Positions 39,501 through 50,436 of a DNA stretch of 64,000 nt are shown here, one piece after another. The notes under the pieces were generated by a model that was not told where the DNA came from, did not search any database, and saw only the letters and a list, made by a program, of their open reading frames with translations. The stretch covers positions 5,881,682 through 5,945,681 of the forward strand of contig JACBWW010000016.1 of the NCBI GenBank assembly GCA_020086605.1, in the 5' to 3' direction. Both the position numbers and the translations under genes were made by a program. The stretch comes from Lanius collurio. Its lineage: Eukaryota > Chordata > Aves > Passeriformes > Laniidae. The first letter of the stretch is position 1. The number at the start of each line of letters is the position of its first letter.

Positions 39501-41328
39501 TAAGCTATATATATTTTTTTAAATATCAATGCAAAAAGTTCTCAACAGTCAGTTTAAGAGGCACTGTTTGTTAGGTTTTCAGTTGTTGGTACCCAGAAGT
39601 TGTTAAAAGTAACAAAGTTTGATTACTGCCATAGAGTTTACTGCCACTTCATTCTCTCTGCATATGCGTGTTTTATATGACAAATGTGGTGTTGTAGCAA
39701 ACACTTTTGGGAATTACTTTTAACAGTATACATGAAGTTTCATTTAGTAGAAAGCAGTGTAGACTTACACCTTCTGTTTCACAATGCATTGATTTTCAGA
39801 ACAGCAAATCACCTGCAGGCTACTTGCCCATTCACATACTGGGCTTCACTTAGATATATTGACCCATGTGAAATAATCACTCAGTGTACACATTCAAATG
39901 AGAAATATTTCAGAGGGAAAAAATTAAAGAATAGATTGTGATAAAAAGGATGGATGCTGACACTGCTCTGAAGGTATCCCTCTGCAGCGTCACTCATGTC
40001 TAATGGATACCCAGTGCCTCTCAGGCTGTGGAGGCTTCTGTCTCTCCAGACAATGTGCCTGGCTACTGACCTGTTTATTAAGATCACAATGCTTTTGCCT
40101 TCTTTTTGAATCTAAGTCTCTTGCAACAGTGGAATATTTCCTTTTCTGTGCATAGTGATCTGTGGAAACAATTTGCTTCCTTCATTGCAGCAGTTATCTT
40201 TCTTTTTGTTTTCACATGGTGCTCTCTCCTCCAGATGAAAACTCTCCTGGAACTATATGCATTTATTTCCTAATGATTAAAGCATGAACTCACCAAAGTT
40301 TAGCATTTGAAACTTGGAAGTCTAGCGTTAAAGTTTGTCTTCTAGCCTGTCTTTTCAACAGACAGAAAAAGATCCCTTCAGGAGGCTGTGTGATGCATTT
40401 CCCTGGGGTTGCTGTCTCCCTTCACTGGCCTTGGAGGTGGACTAAACCAGGAGCAATGTACTTCTTGGACCTTTTGGGATGATTATAACCATATGAGAAT
40501 AATTCCTGTAATGTAGTTGGATGTGTATGAAGGTGGCAGAGTAGGAAAGAAAGGAAGATGATGTTATGGACACCTTAAAGGTAATAGGCATGGAACATGT
40601 TTGTAGAACTTTAATTTTTATTGCTATAGTTTCTTTTAAACCTAGTAGCCTGAAACAATTGCTAATTAGTGACTGTTACTCCTTTAGATGTTCCATCTCT
40701 GAGAGAACCAGGAAGCATTATGTACTATAATTAGTTCCATGTCACTTAATCAGTTTACAGCAGAGCATAGAGTGGGAAAGAGTTTATTGCTCCCTTCCAG
40801 TTAGCAAAGCAGTCCTCTGACAATGTGAAGGTCTCTGATGCATAAAGAATTAATACATTCTTCCCAATGAACTGTATCCAACCCTGCTAAACTGCTGACT
40901 TTATTTTGGATGTGTGACCTTTTACCTTCTTCAGTGTCTGCTCACTTCTGTGTTGAGATGAAATGAGAACAAAGCCCTAATAAGAGAAGGTCATTAAATG
41001 CAGATGGTCTTCTATTTAAATATAAACGTCTGAGACAATAACCCAGCTCCTACCAGGAAAATCGTGTTGTCAGGGAAGAGGTTACCTTGGCAACAAGGTC
41101 ACCCGGCAGGGCCTTTGATGCAGAGTGATGGGGCAGCACGTGATGGCAGAGCCTCAAAGATGATGAAAGAGCAGGAGGTCAGTCCCTCACACTTCTCACT
41201 GACTTCACTCAGTGCAAGGTTACTCCAGGAGGTTCATATACCTGGCTTTCTGAATACAAATGGTCTGTGTGAATTTCAAGGGCATGGAGAACTTTACACT
41301 CCAGAAATTATCATCACAGGTTTGGTGG
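36588..41328. other. non-coding unique sequence
   Basis: Nothing gene-like is supported. Open frames are at most 85 codons and without splice context. Short AT dinucleotide runs occur near 37.02 and 39.51 kb. No repeat ends were recognised. Confidence 0.6.
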
Positions 41329-41353
41329 TTTTTTTTTTGTTTTTTTTTTTTTT
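41329..41353 (-). repeat. poly(T) tract, possible minus-strand poly(A) tail
   Basis: About 25 bases of T interrupted by a single g. On the minus strand this is an A-rich tail following about 250 bases of GC-richer sequence (41,365-41,610, open for 81 codons on the minus strand). This geometry fits a retroposed minus-strand sequence, but the body is not recognised and target-site duplications are not evident. Confidence 0.5.
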
Positions 41354-41605
41354 AAGAAGGACGATTATTTTTGAAGCTCATTGGTGACTGCTTGCTCACA
41401 GCACTGAACTATGTGCTCCCAGGAAGGATCCCAGACTTTAGATGTGGACCAGGGAGACCCAGGATGCAGCCCAGCGTGCAGGACAGCTGAACTGACAGTG
41501 GGTTCCAGTTCATGGCTGTTGGTGCCAGACAGATGTCCTTTAGGATGGTGTCTGGCAATCTTAAGATGAGTTGAAGCATTGGTGTTTGGCAGTGACTCAT
41601 GACAG

Positions 41606-41801
41606 GCCAACAGTGTGCTCTATCAATTGATCAAATTCCTCCAGAAGCTTCGGAAGCCAGAGGAAATCTTGAAAGCTCTTGAGGTTTCTCTGGTGCTCAG
41701 TGTGCTGGATGGGGCTCTAAGGCGAAGAAATGCAAAGGCTGTGGAGGAGTTGCTGAGCACAACTGGCAGACCGAGTGATCCTTTGTCCTTACAAAGGATG
41801 T
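41606..41801 (+). CDS. exon-like open stretch, unidentified helical protein
   Basis: The frame from just after gacag to the donor atgt|gtaaga is open for 65 codons. It reads ANSVLYQLIKFLQKLRKPEE, then a leucine/alanine/glutamate-rich segment ending NAKAVEELLSTTGRPSDPL. The pattern of paired amphipathic helices resembles TPR-, PPR- or ARM-like repeats. Codon choice looks like vertebrate coding DNA, with few AT-ending third positions. Against a normal exon, the acceptor has almost no pyrimidine tract and an in-frame stop lies just upstream (tga at 41,600). A run of ten A follows at 41,856. It may be a retrocopy fragment of a gene elsewhere. I cannot name the source. Confidence 0.3.
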
Positions 41802-44800
41802 GTAAGAGAGGTGGAGATATACAGATCAGAGTGGGGTGTTTAAAACTGCATGGGCAAAAAAAAAAGGATAATGTCTATCTTCCATCCCAGGAACAAAGGA
41901 GTGGTTTGTAAACAATAATTTGCATTCTTCCAGCTTACTCCTTTTCTTCCATACTGTGAGAAATATTAAATAGGGATACTAATAGGCAATCTACTTAAAG
42001 CCGATAAATCAATTCAGCACTGTAATTAACAGGTGGATCTTAATCACTCCTTATGCTTCTCTTTTACCTGTTTTTATTTTCTTTACCAAGCCATTAGTTT
42101 CGTCTATTGCTGGGCCCTGTAAGAAATTCACTGCCATCCTCAAGGCACTTTTCTCTTGGTTGGGGATGTTCAGTGAGGTAAACTCATTGTGTTGTCTCTT
42201 TGTAATTAGTATGCCTGCTAACCATGTCTGCAGTCTAAACTGCTCAGTTGGAAGCTAATGAGACGGTGTGGTGGTGTTATGCTGTATTCAGTGCTCAAGT
42301 CTGGGTCTGTTTTTCAGCCAAAGAATTGCCAGCTTTTTCCATTTTGAAGGCAACATTCTGCAAAAGTGTAAATGACACCACCTCCTCTCTTGCATCGTGC
42401 AAGACTGCATGTCTAACTGCACTGACAGGAGAACCGAACTTGTGACTTTGTTAGTGAGGAAATGATGTTCTTGATACTTTTCTCAGTCCTCCTCACCCAT
42501 CACCTCAGGCAAAACTAACCTACTCCTCCACAATCCTGTTGTTAAATGAAGATATAGCAGAAAGACATGGTGCTGATAACAGAAAAAGAAAACACTCTAG
42601 GTACTGCTATACGCTGCTCTTAATTTTTAAGGTCTATTTTCTTTTTGTTCTGGAATTAGTGATGTAGCTAAAAAAATCACCTCCTGAGATCTACTTATTC
42701 TTAACTAGTGCCACAAATATTTCTTTTTCAAGGCTGTTGGAAGGTAATGGTCATGGTTGCAATCACTTCAAATGTGTTTATTTTCACCCCCACATTTATA
42801 CTTCTGCTACATTTTTGGGGAGCAAAGGAATTATATCACCAAATTGGTTTTGGTTACTGTTCATTGAGGAGAGTTTTAACTATTCATGCCAAAATGTTTG
42901 TATTTTCTTATTTTCTTCACATTTGTTTGCTGAGAAAAAATAGCTGAATATTCAACTGCACTTGCTATGTGTGCAAACTGTATAGAAGCTCAAGTACTGA
43001 ATGTGCACTGGGTTGTTTGGGAAACTAGAAAACATTGGAAGCCACAAAGAAAAAGTGGAAGTGAATACTACAAGCTCTAGAAGGGAAATTATTACTAAGG
43101 ACATAGGAGTTTAGGCTCAAGTTCTTCGAGCTTTTCTTCTGAGTTTTCACCTCACCTTTCTATCTTGTATGTTTGTACATGCTAGTCGAGGCACAGGGCA
43201 TAGGCCAAGCTCTGGGACACACCTGTCCTGCTGTTTGTTCATCCTGAGAATTCAAGCAGCATGGTAAGCAAAGCAGCAGCAAGAACTATCCAAACGTGGC
43301 AGCTGATTTCATCTAAGTAGTCTTCTGCCTCCATTTGTGTGGAAGAAAGGCTCATAAATTGAAGAATTCTGTCAAAAAGGGTAAGTGGTGGCTGCAGTTG
43401 CAGCAGCAGGTGTGCTGCAATTAAAGACAAGTGGGGTCTTAAATGTGGGTGTAGAAGAAGTCTGCTCTTACTCCAAATGGGCTGCCACAGTTATCCTGGT
43501 TATAAAGATGGCACTCTCTTAAATGGCTTTTATCAAAACTGCTAAAGCAAGATAATAACAATTTATTGCTGAAATACTAATTGATATTTTGTAAAGCTGT
43601 AACTTCCCTGCATAAGCACTTTTGTCAAATTCTAATTAAATACTTAGACGTTCTCTCGCAAATTTAATTTAATAACAACATCTATTGCTTCTCTAGTTTT
43701 CAGTAATTGCTTGACTGTGTTCTCCAATATACTATTCATCCAGAGTACATAACTTTCTGATAATTGATTGCTATGCTCCTGTGCAGCCAGACTAAAGAAA
43801 ACATGGCATCAGGGGGTTTGTCTTCGTGCCCCAGCAGTACAGAATGCCTGGGAGCTGGGTAAATAAGTGTAAGCATTACTTCAAGTAAAACTTGTGACAA
43901 CTCATTAAATATTTACATTCATTATAAGTTAGGATTAGTGCATATAGACATTTTTGCTGGTTTTAAAATTAAGAAAATTATGGCCATATATCATAAAAGA
44001 AGAATCTTTTAAAGAAGTGGATCAAAAATTGTAATAATGATTATCTAATAGCTGAAGAGAGAACTTAATATTTAACCCACCTAAACCTTGTTGACCTGTG
44101 TCTTAAAGGGCTTTTTTTTTGCTATTTATATAATATTTAAGGAATATGGCAAAGCAAAATGTGCTACTTTGAAATGTCACATTTCTCACCATGTTTATAT
44201 ATTTTTTTATTCTGTAGGAGCTTGAGTTGATGGCCATAACATGCCTGTAAAATTGTAGCTATTGACTGGTGTACATTTAAGTATTGTAATCATATTTTCA
44301 CAATACTTTGACTCTCTTCTTTAGTAAAGGTGGCTTTTGATGTTATACATGACTGCTAATAATTTCTTTTTGAGGTTGTACACACGACACAACTGATTTT
44401 GTAAGCGTATTTGCAAGGAAAAGTGGCTTTAATTGTTCTTATTGCATAATTACTGAAAACATTAGGAAGCTTCAATATGAGTTGGGTGACTTCATGTTGA
44501 TTGAGACAAACTAGATTGTTTTGGCCCATGAAAGAGAAAATATTTCTTGTAGGCAGCTGTCTAATGTTTCTTTCCAGTGATGTCAGCCATGCTTTTGCAC
44601 TTTTTTGTACATTGTTAACATTCCCCATTTTCATAACTGTGGCTGTGGCTGCTCCTTCAGGAGCTTCCCAGGCTGGGAGCAATATGCAGCCTGTGACAAT
44701 GAATTACAGTTCTGTCACTTGTGAGTGCTCTTTTCCCTTTTGTGAGCTAGTGCAGCACCTTCATTCTCCATGTACACCATTAATCTTTTCCTGGTGAGGA

Positions 44801-46020
44801 GCAGTTTTGTGGCTGTTAAGGATCTCCTGCATCTTTGTAGCTTTCCAAGGGTTCTGGGGCACTCCAAGTTCATGGGATGGGGCTGCAGTGCCCCTGCTCA
44901 GGACTTACAGGCTCCCTGTTTAGACTCTGACCGTGTGCTTAGTGTGGAAGGCTTTTTCAGGATTATGTAGGGGACTTTTAGGAATGGTGATATTTAGAAT
45001 AAAGTCAAGTTACTTATATATTAATTATCTATGCACAGATGCATAAATGCAGTGAACTGGGTATTCCCTCCTCATTTTGGGTGATGATCTAGGGTGTGGG
45101 TTTTGGAGCTGTATCCGATTTTACCTTGAGCTGATGGTAAATGAAGCAGCAGCAGCTGCTGTGGGAAGTGGTTCAGTCAATCCTTGTTTTGGTTTCCTCT
45201 GGGGGTTGCTTGGCTTTCTCCATTTACAGTCTCTCCAGCCTGAGGCAACTTCCTGCTTAGACACATTAGACAACAAAAATTGTTATGTCTTTTGGGCCAA
45301 ACCAATTTTCTTATACCAAGTCTGAAGCAAAAATGGCCTGTCTACCTGTGCTTTGTGAATTACTGTGATTATTTTGTTTCAATTCAGCTAATTACATTTC
45401 CAGCTAAAGTAACCAAAGATTACTTCATTCTTCTGATTGAATGTTAATTGCCTCATACATTTTTAATTTTTGTGGTATTAATTGATTGCTGTTTTATCCC
45501 GTAATTTACTGATAGTGAAATTGTAACTATTTTTCAAGTCAAACTTCAGAATCTGAGCACTTTGCAGCTAGTTGTTTCAAAACATTAAATGATTGTGTCA
45601 AAATTCAAGTGCCTTATCACTAACAGTTTTCAAAGAATCAGTTTACACTTCTGAAAGATCATTTGAAAGCCTTTAGAAGCATCAAAGCAGTCCATTTGAA
45701 GATTTATAGCATTCAAAAATTTATTGGAAAAACTCTGTATTCTCTGCTGGAATGGAGCTGTTTAGGAGCAGTAGAAGATTCACTGTCCCTCAATAAAAAC
45801 TTCTTTACCCAAATCCTTTTTCTTTTAATTGTTCTGAGTTTCTATAAGCTATCTTAGTGTCCATAGAACTTTTTAAAGAATAGCCACAATGGCAGTGTCC
45901 TGAGTTCATATAAATCAGATGCAAGATCTGTAGGAGAGAGTCAGAACTGCAAATTATTTGCTCAAGAAGTTAATGTGCAAAGTGTTTCAAATGAGGACAA
46001 ATGCTCAGAGCTCTGCATTT
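41802..46020. other. non-coding unique sequence
   Basis: No gene supported. A small CAG/CTG-rich spot at about 45.15 kb (gcagcagcagctgctg) could fold but is very short. Open frames are below 110 codons and without recognised domains. The candidate 3' untranslated region of the 46.0-kb minus-strand exon would occupy about 45,700-46,020. Confidence 0.5.
45720..45725 (-). terminator. candidate polyadenylation signal AATAAA
   Basis: tttatt on the + strand, hence AATAAA on the minus strand, about 300 bases downstream of the stop of the candidate terminal exon at 46.0 kb. The hexamer alone is common in AT-rich DNA. Confidence 0.15.
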
Positions 46021-46200
46021 TCACATCTTCTTAGATATGGACTTCATGGCTGTTGACCTTGAAGTTGGAGGTTCTGGAGGTAACCTGTGCTTCTGTGTTG
46101 CTTTTAATGCCACGTTACCAGAAAAATTGTGTTGGCCTTGAGTAAGGAGGCGTACTGGCAATATTGTTAAAGGACCAAGCTCAGTATCCTTTCTGGCACT
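46021..46200 (-). CDS. possible terminal coding exon, unidentified
   Basis: On the minus strand a very good acceptor (gtgtaccctgcatttcag) opens a frame of 59 codons starting SARKDTELGPLTILPVRLL. It continues through a polar, basic, proline-containing tail (KHRLPPEPPTSRSTAMKS) to a tga stop at 46,021-46,023. It starts in phase 0. The first AATAAA on that strand that I see lies about 300 bases further on (45,720-45,725), so stop, 3' untranslated region and polyadenylation signal are in the right order. The composition looks like a disordered protein C-terminus. No family was recognised and no upstream partner exon was found, so it may be chance. Confidence 0.25.
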   Translation of the reverse strand, partial: SARKDTELGPLTILPVRLLTQGQHNFSGNVALKATQKHRLPPEPPTSRSTAMKSISKKM

Positions 46201-49200
46201 CTGAAATGCAGGGTACACAAAACAACTCAGCTGCCACTCTGTGAAGCTGGAAGGTTTGGTGCTTAAAGCAGTAGGAGCACTGCAGTTGTAAATCTAAACT
46301 AACTAAAGTCTTTAACCTTGCTAGCATTAACTATAGGGTAACCTTCTCTCAGTTCTCTAGCGTGTTTCTAGGATGCTTTAATAAAGCTCTTGTTGCTTAT
46401 GTTAATTCTCCATCCATTTTGTGAAAAAATCATACTGTGTTCAGAAGTTTGTCTTCTAGACTTTGGAAATATGGAAGAAAGAAAAAGATAATAGCTTTTT
46501 ACACTAAATTAAGTCTTGAAGGAGTCCTTTTTTTAATTTCAGACACTAAAATATGTAATTTCAAGCAAAGCTGAGAGATTAAGTCCCCTGTCAGTTGAAG
46601 AATAATTCATGCCTTATTTATGAGAAAATGCAAATATGCTAACTAGAAGATTATTCATCTTGGGATGAATATTTGATCTCTGATGTACCTTAGGACAGGC
46701 AAAGCTTTTCATCTAGAGGAATTGCACTGAAGTAATGGCCAGAAGTTCAAAGTTTAGTTATCCCCAAATGTATAAATGAAGTATTTGTAAATTTGCTTCA
46801 TTTATGTCAATGAATAGCATTTTTTTTAGTTGTCCCACAGGTTGCATTTGAACAACTCTAGAAAACAATAGCATTTCTTGTTATGTTAGAGATTTGTGCT
46901 TCAAAATACAGCTATTATGTGAAGGGTGAGTGGTTGCCCTCACCCAAGACTAAGCAAAAGAACCTTTGCTGGATGAGTACAGAATATGCAAAATGCTGCT
47001 CTGTGATGGCTGCTCCTTTCCAAAGGCTGCCCAGTCAATGAAAGTGTGCCTTGTACAGCTTCTCTTGTGCTTATGGGTGCATTTGGTTAGGATTTCTTTT
47101 GGTCAGCAGGGATGGATTTTGGCTGTGAGCTTGTTTTGCTGGACTCCCAGCTGCTTGCATGCTGGTTGTGATGCTTGCCAGCACTGGAGACAAGGAGTAA
47201 ACCATGACTGTTAGTTCAAGGACTGCTTTTACAGTGCTTATTCAAATAACAGGGTTTGGTTTCTTAAAACATGGCATAGCACTTCTCTCCATGAGCTATG
47301 TTTTAAGGTTCCTCTGCTTTGAAGAGCATAACTTTTTTAATAACATAGGCTCCGGAATGGAAATATTTTGGTTTCCCTGCTCAGTTTTGTGTTTCTGTGG
47401 AACTGTACTTGTTTGTGAACTGCTATTCAAAGAATTTACTTCTTGTTTCTCCCCAGTCTCTCTCTGTGACCTCGTGTATGGATATCAAAGAGGCTTCACA
47501 CAGATGGTGTGGTTTTCATGCACTGTGTATGAATGACAGCTCTTCTGTACCTTTTTGCTATCCCAGAGTACTATGTGTGAAAGGTCACAAGCTCAGGTAT
47601 CCAAGGAAAGAAATAGAAGATGATACATTCAAGATAAATATGTGTGCATATGTATTAATATGCTGCAACTGCCTGGCATTTTAATCCAAGCTGTTGTGCT
47701 TCTGGGAAGTTAAATAGTTAAGCAAATACTTTAGTGTGGATAATCTGTATGATGAATTTCTCTTCTTTTTCTATTAACAGATCTTCTATGAAAGCGTAAT
47801 ATATCTTCTGAGATGTACTTATTGTTTTAGTTGATCTTTTTAATTAAGTCTTTTTGTGACTTTTAAGCCATGAATTGCATGGAGATTTTTAGTGTTTGAA
47901 ATGCATTGATGAACCTAGATTGAACTTTGACTTTGGTATATGAGAGGATAATTTTTTGGTGTCCAGGTGGAGATGAAATTAGTTTTTGGTGTGACCCTGC
48001 AATTTATAAAAACAGTTTTAGTGGTTTATGTTTTCAGTATGGGAGACACAGAAATGTGCAAAGAACATTTGGAACCACTGTAATTCATGGCAGAAACATT
48101 AAATATGCATCAACTTTCTGCTTCACCTACTTGTTAATTATTTCCTTAAAATAAAGGTATAAGGTTACTGGAGCAAAAGATTACTGTACACTTCTGCATA
48201 GGCTCCTATTTTTGGGAATTTGCTTTGACAAAAAACACATTGCTTGTTCCAGGAATTAATCTGGTACCTGAGAGATACAAGATAAACAGAACAAGAAATC
48301 TACTGTTTAGATAATAATATCAAGGGACTCCTGTGAATTTTCTTTTGTTTCTGGTAACACTCTATAAATTTTTCTGTAAAGGAGAAAAATCTTATCCTTA
48401 AATTTGTAGCCCTTTACAGATTCAAAAGTTGATTCAGTTCTAATGTTATCAAGTATCCATTACATACAGGAAGATCCCTGGGGAGGACAGGAAGGGGAGG
48501 GGAAGGAAATGAGAACAGGAGTGTATTGATTGCATCTGTATAAACAAAACAAAAAACCCCAGCCAATAAACAACAATAACAAACCCCCATATGCAAAAAA
48601 TAGCAAAAAGAATTTTAAGTTGGAAAGATACATGGAATATAGCAGCAGCACTTTCCCATTGCCCTTGGAATGCTCAGGTGAAAGATGAAGTAAGTGTACA
48701 CAGTGCCAGACAAAAATAATTCACATGATGCAGTTAGTTTTATGTGCTGTTGTAGTTCCTCCCCTATTCCCCTCTGCCTCCCTCGCTCACATGCAAAGGT
48801 GCACAGTCTGCAGATCTTCAGAGCCCACAAAGTTCATCTATTCCCCTTTATGCTGAAAATGCTGACCAGAACTCAAAGGGGAATACAGAGTTCAGGCAGG
48901 GAAGCTCCATCTGTGTCTCACTCTTTTTCACCATGTACAGCACTAAATATCATGCCAAATTTGAAGCCTGCATCCTGAGGAGTAACAGAGGAGATGTGCA
49001 GAGATCTGCATCCAAATACCTGAACTTGCTTGCTGTTAGATATTTTTGTTTCTTTAAAGGAAATGTTTGTGAAGCAGTGGCTTAGTTTTTAGAAAAAAAT
49101 ATTATGCCAACAGAGAAAAAAGTGATAGTAGTTGGTTTTGCAATTTGTTAAGCTAATGGGATTGCTTTTGGTAGTATTCTTCATACGTATTCTCAGCATA

Positions 49201-49914
49201 TCCCATAATAAAGTCCCATGAAACCGTTTTAGTGTGCGCTGCAAATGTTTATTGCCAATATGATGAATTGTTTAACAATGCTCAGACAATCATAACAGAT
49301 TTACTGAACAAGTTTAAATCTCTTATTTTAACAAAAGCCCTCCTGGAACTCTCAGAAGAAGTAAACAGACCTTCGAACCATTACAGGCATATTTAAAACA
49401 AAAAAAAAAAAACACACTTAGTGTGACTAATATTTTTTATATTTTTCCCATGATAAAACTTGAAAATCATGCAAGTGACCTATTTTTAAGGTTTTATAAG
49501 TTTTTTTTTCTAGTATTTGCATAACATGAAGTGGTGTTGTAACTATTCTATAACAAGGCCCAATAAAGCAAGGTTGATCATGCGCAGGGAATTTTTTTTT
49601 AAATGTGGTCTGTGAAAGCTCACAGCTTTTAATTCCTGCCTGTTTGTACTGTTTCTTGTGACTGCATTGACACCTTTGGGATGGCAGGAGCATTGTGCTA
49701 ATTCATCTGATGGGACTTGTAAGTAATTGGAAGAATTTTCTAACTTCAGAATAAAATGGTAAGACTGTGAGAAACTTGGAAACCATGGACTGGATAATGG
49801 TGGGCTGAAAACTGACTCTCCTGTCAGGCTGAAGGGGCTGGTGAACAGCCATGAGCAGAGTGCCCCTGGAGTTAAAGTAGAGGCCAATTTTTACCCAAGG
49901 AGTTGTAACATCAA
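46201..49914. other. non-coding unique sequence
   Basis: No gene supported. Contains an A/C-rich low-complexity tract at about 48,541-48,600, a purine-rich stretch just before it and an A run at 49,400-49,413. The 110- and 95-codon + frames at 47.2-47.7 kb lack splice borders or domains. Confidence 0.55.
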
Positions 49915-50190
49915 AGAAATATTGGTTGCAAGAGACCTCTGGGCCTTGGTTATGTCTGGAAGTTTGAGCTCCATCTTTAATGCTGCCATCAAAGGTTGGA
50001 GTCAGTTTTGAATTGCTCCTCCTTCTCAAGCAGACTAAGTTCAAGTGCCTCAGCCTTTCTTTTTAGATCACTTGCTGGAGGTTCCTGTCCACAGTGGTGG
50101 TTCTTCAATGTACCTTCCCAAGCTTCTGAACATTCTTTTTGAGTTTGGCTGCCTAGCCCTATGCCCTGTACTACAGATCCAGTCCCACCG
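49915..50190 (-). mobile_element. ancient, diverged CR1 fragment
   Basis: Weak but ordered resemblance to the reverse complement of a CR1 3' region. attggttgcaagagacctct is near its 3' end, then ctccttctcaagcagactaa, then gtgcctcagcctttctttt, then a stretch ending near gtactacagatccagtcc (compare the usual cagtactccag block). It is much more diverged than the 25-kb copy. The borders are approximate. Confidence 0.4.
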
Positions 50191-50370
50191 GGGTTAAATA
50201 ATGGCCATAAACTGTGTTTTGGAAGGTTTAGGTAGAGCTTTAGGGAGATTAAAATACAACATGATAGAAGAGTAGTGCAGGCCAGGCCATTCAGGAGTCA
50301 ATGTACTTGGAGGCTCTCAAGAAAATTGTGAGGAGACTGATCTGATTTAATGGTGATTGTACTTGAGTTT

Positions 50371-50436
50371 ATAATGGGAGGTTAGACTAGATAACCTTTT
50401 GGGGTCCATTCCAACAAGCATTTCTATGATGGTATT
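50371..50436 (+). mobile_element. CR1 3' terminal fragment
   Basis: The sequence gggaggttagactagataac followed by cttttggggtccattccaa and a ttctatgatgg end is a clear plus-strand CR1 3' terminus, moderately diverged. About 180 bases of unrecognised sequence separate it from the older minus-strand CR1-like segment. Confidence 0.7.

Noticed and set aside
45148..45165. CAG/CTG mini-repeat
   Set aside because: Only three CAG units followed by CTG, too short to be a meaningful trinucleotide repeat or alanine tract gene.
47204..47684. 110- and 95-codon + strand frames with hydrophobic stretches
   Set aside because: The frames overlap each other, have no acceptor or donor context, and are F/C/L-rich as expected from T-rich DNA.
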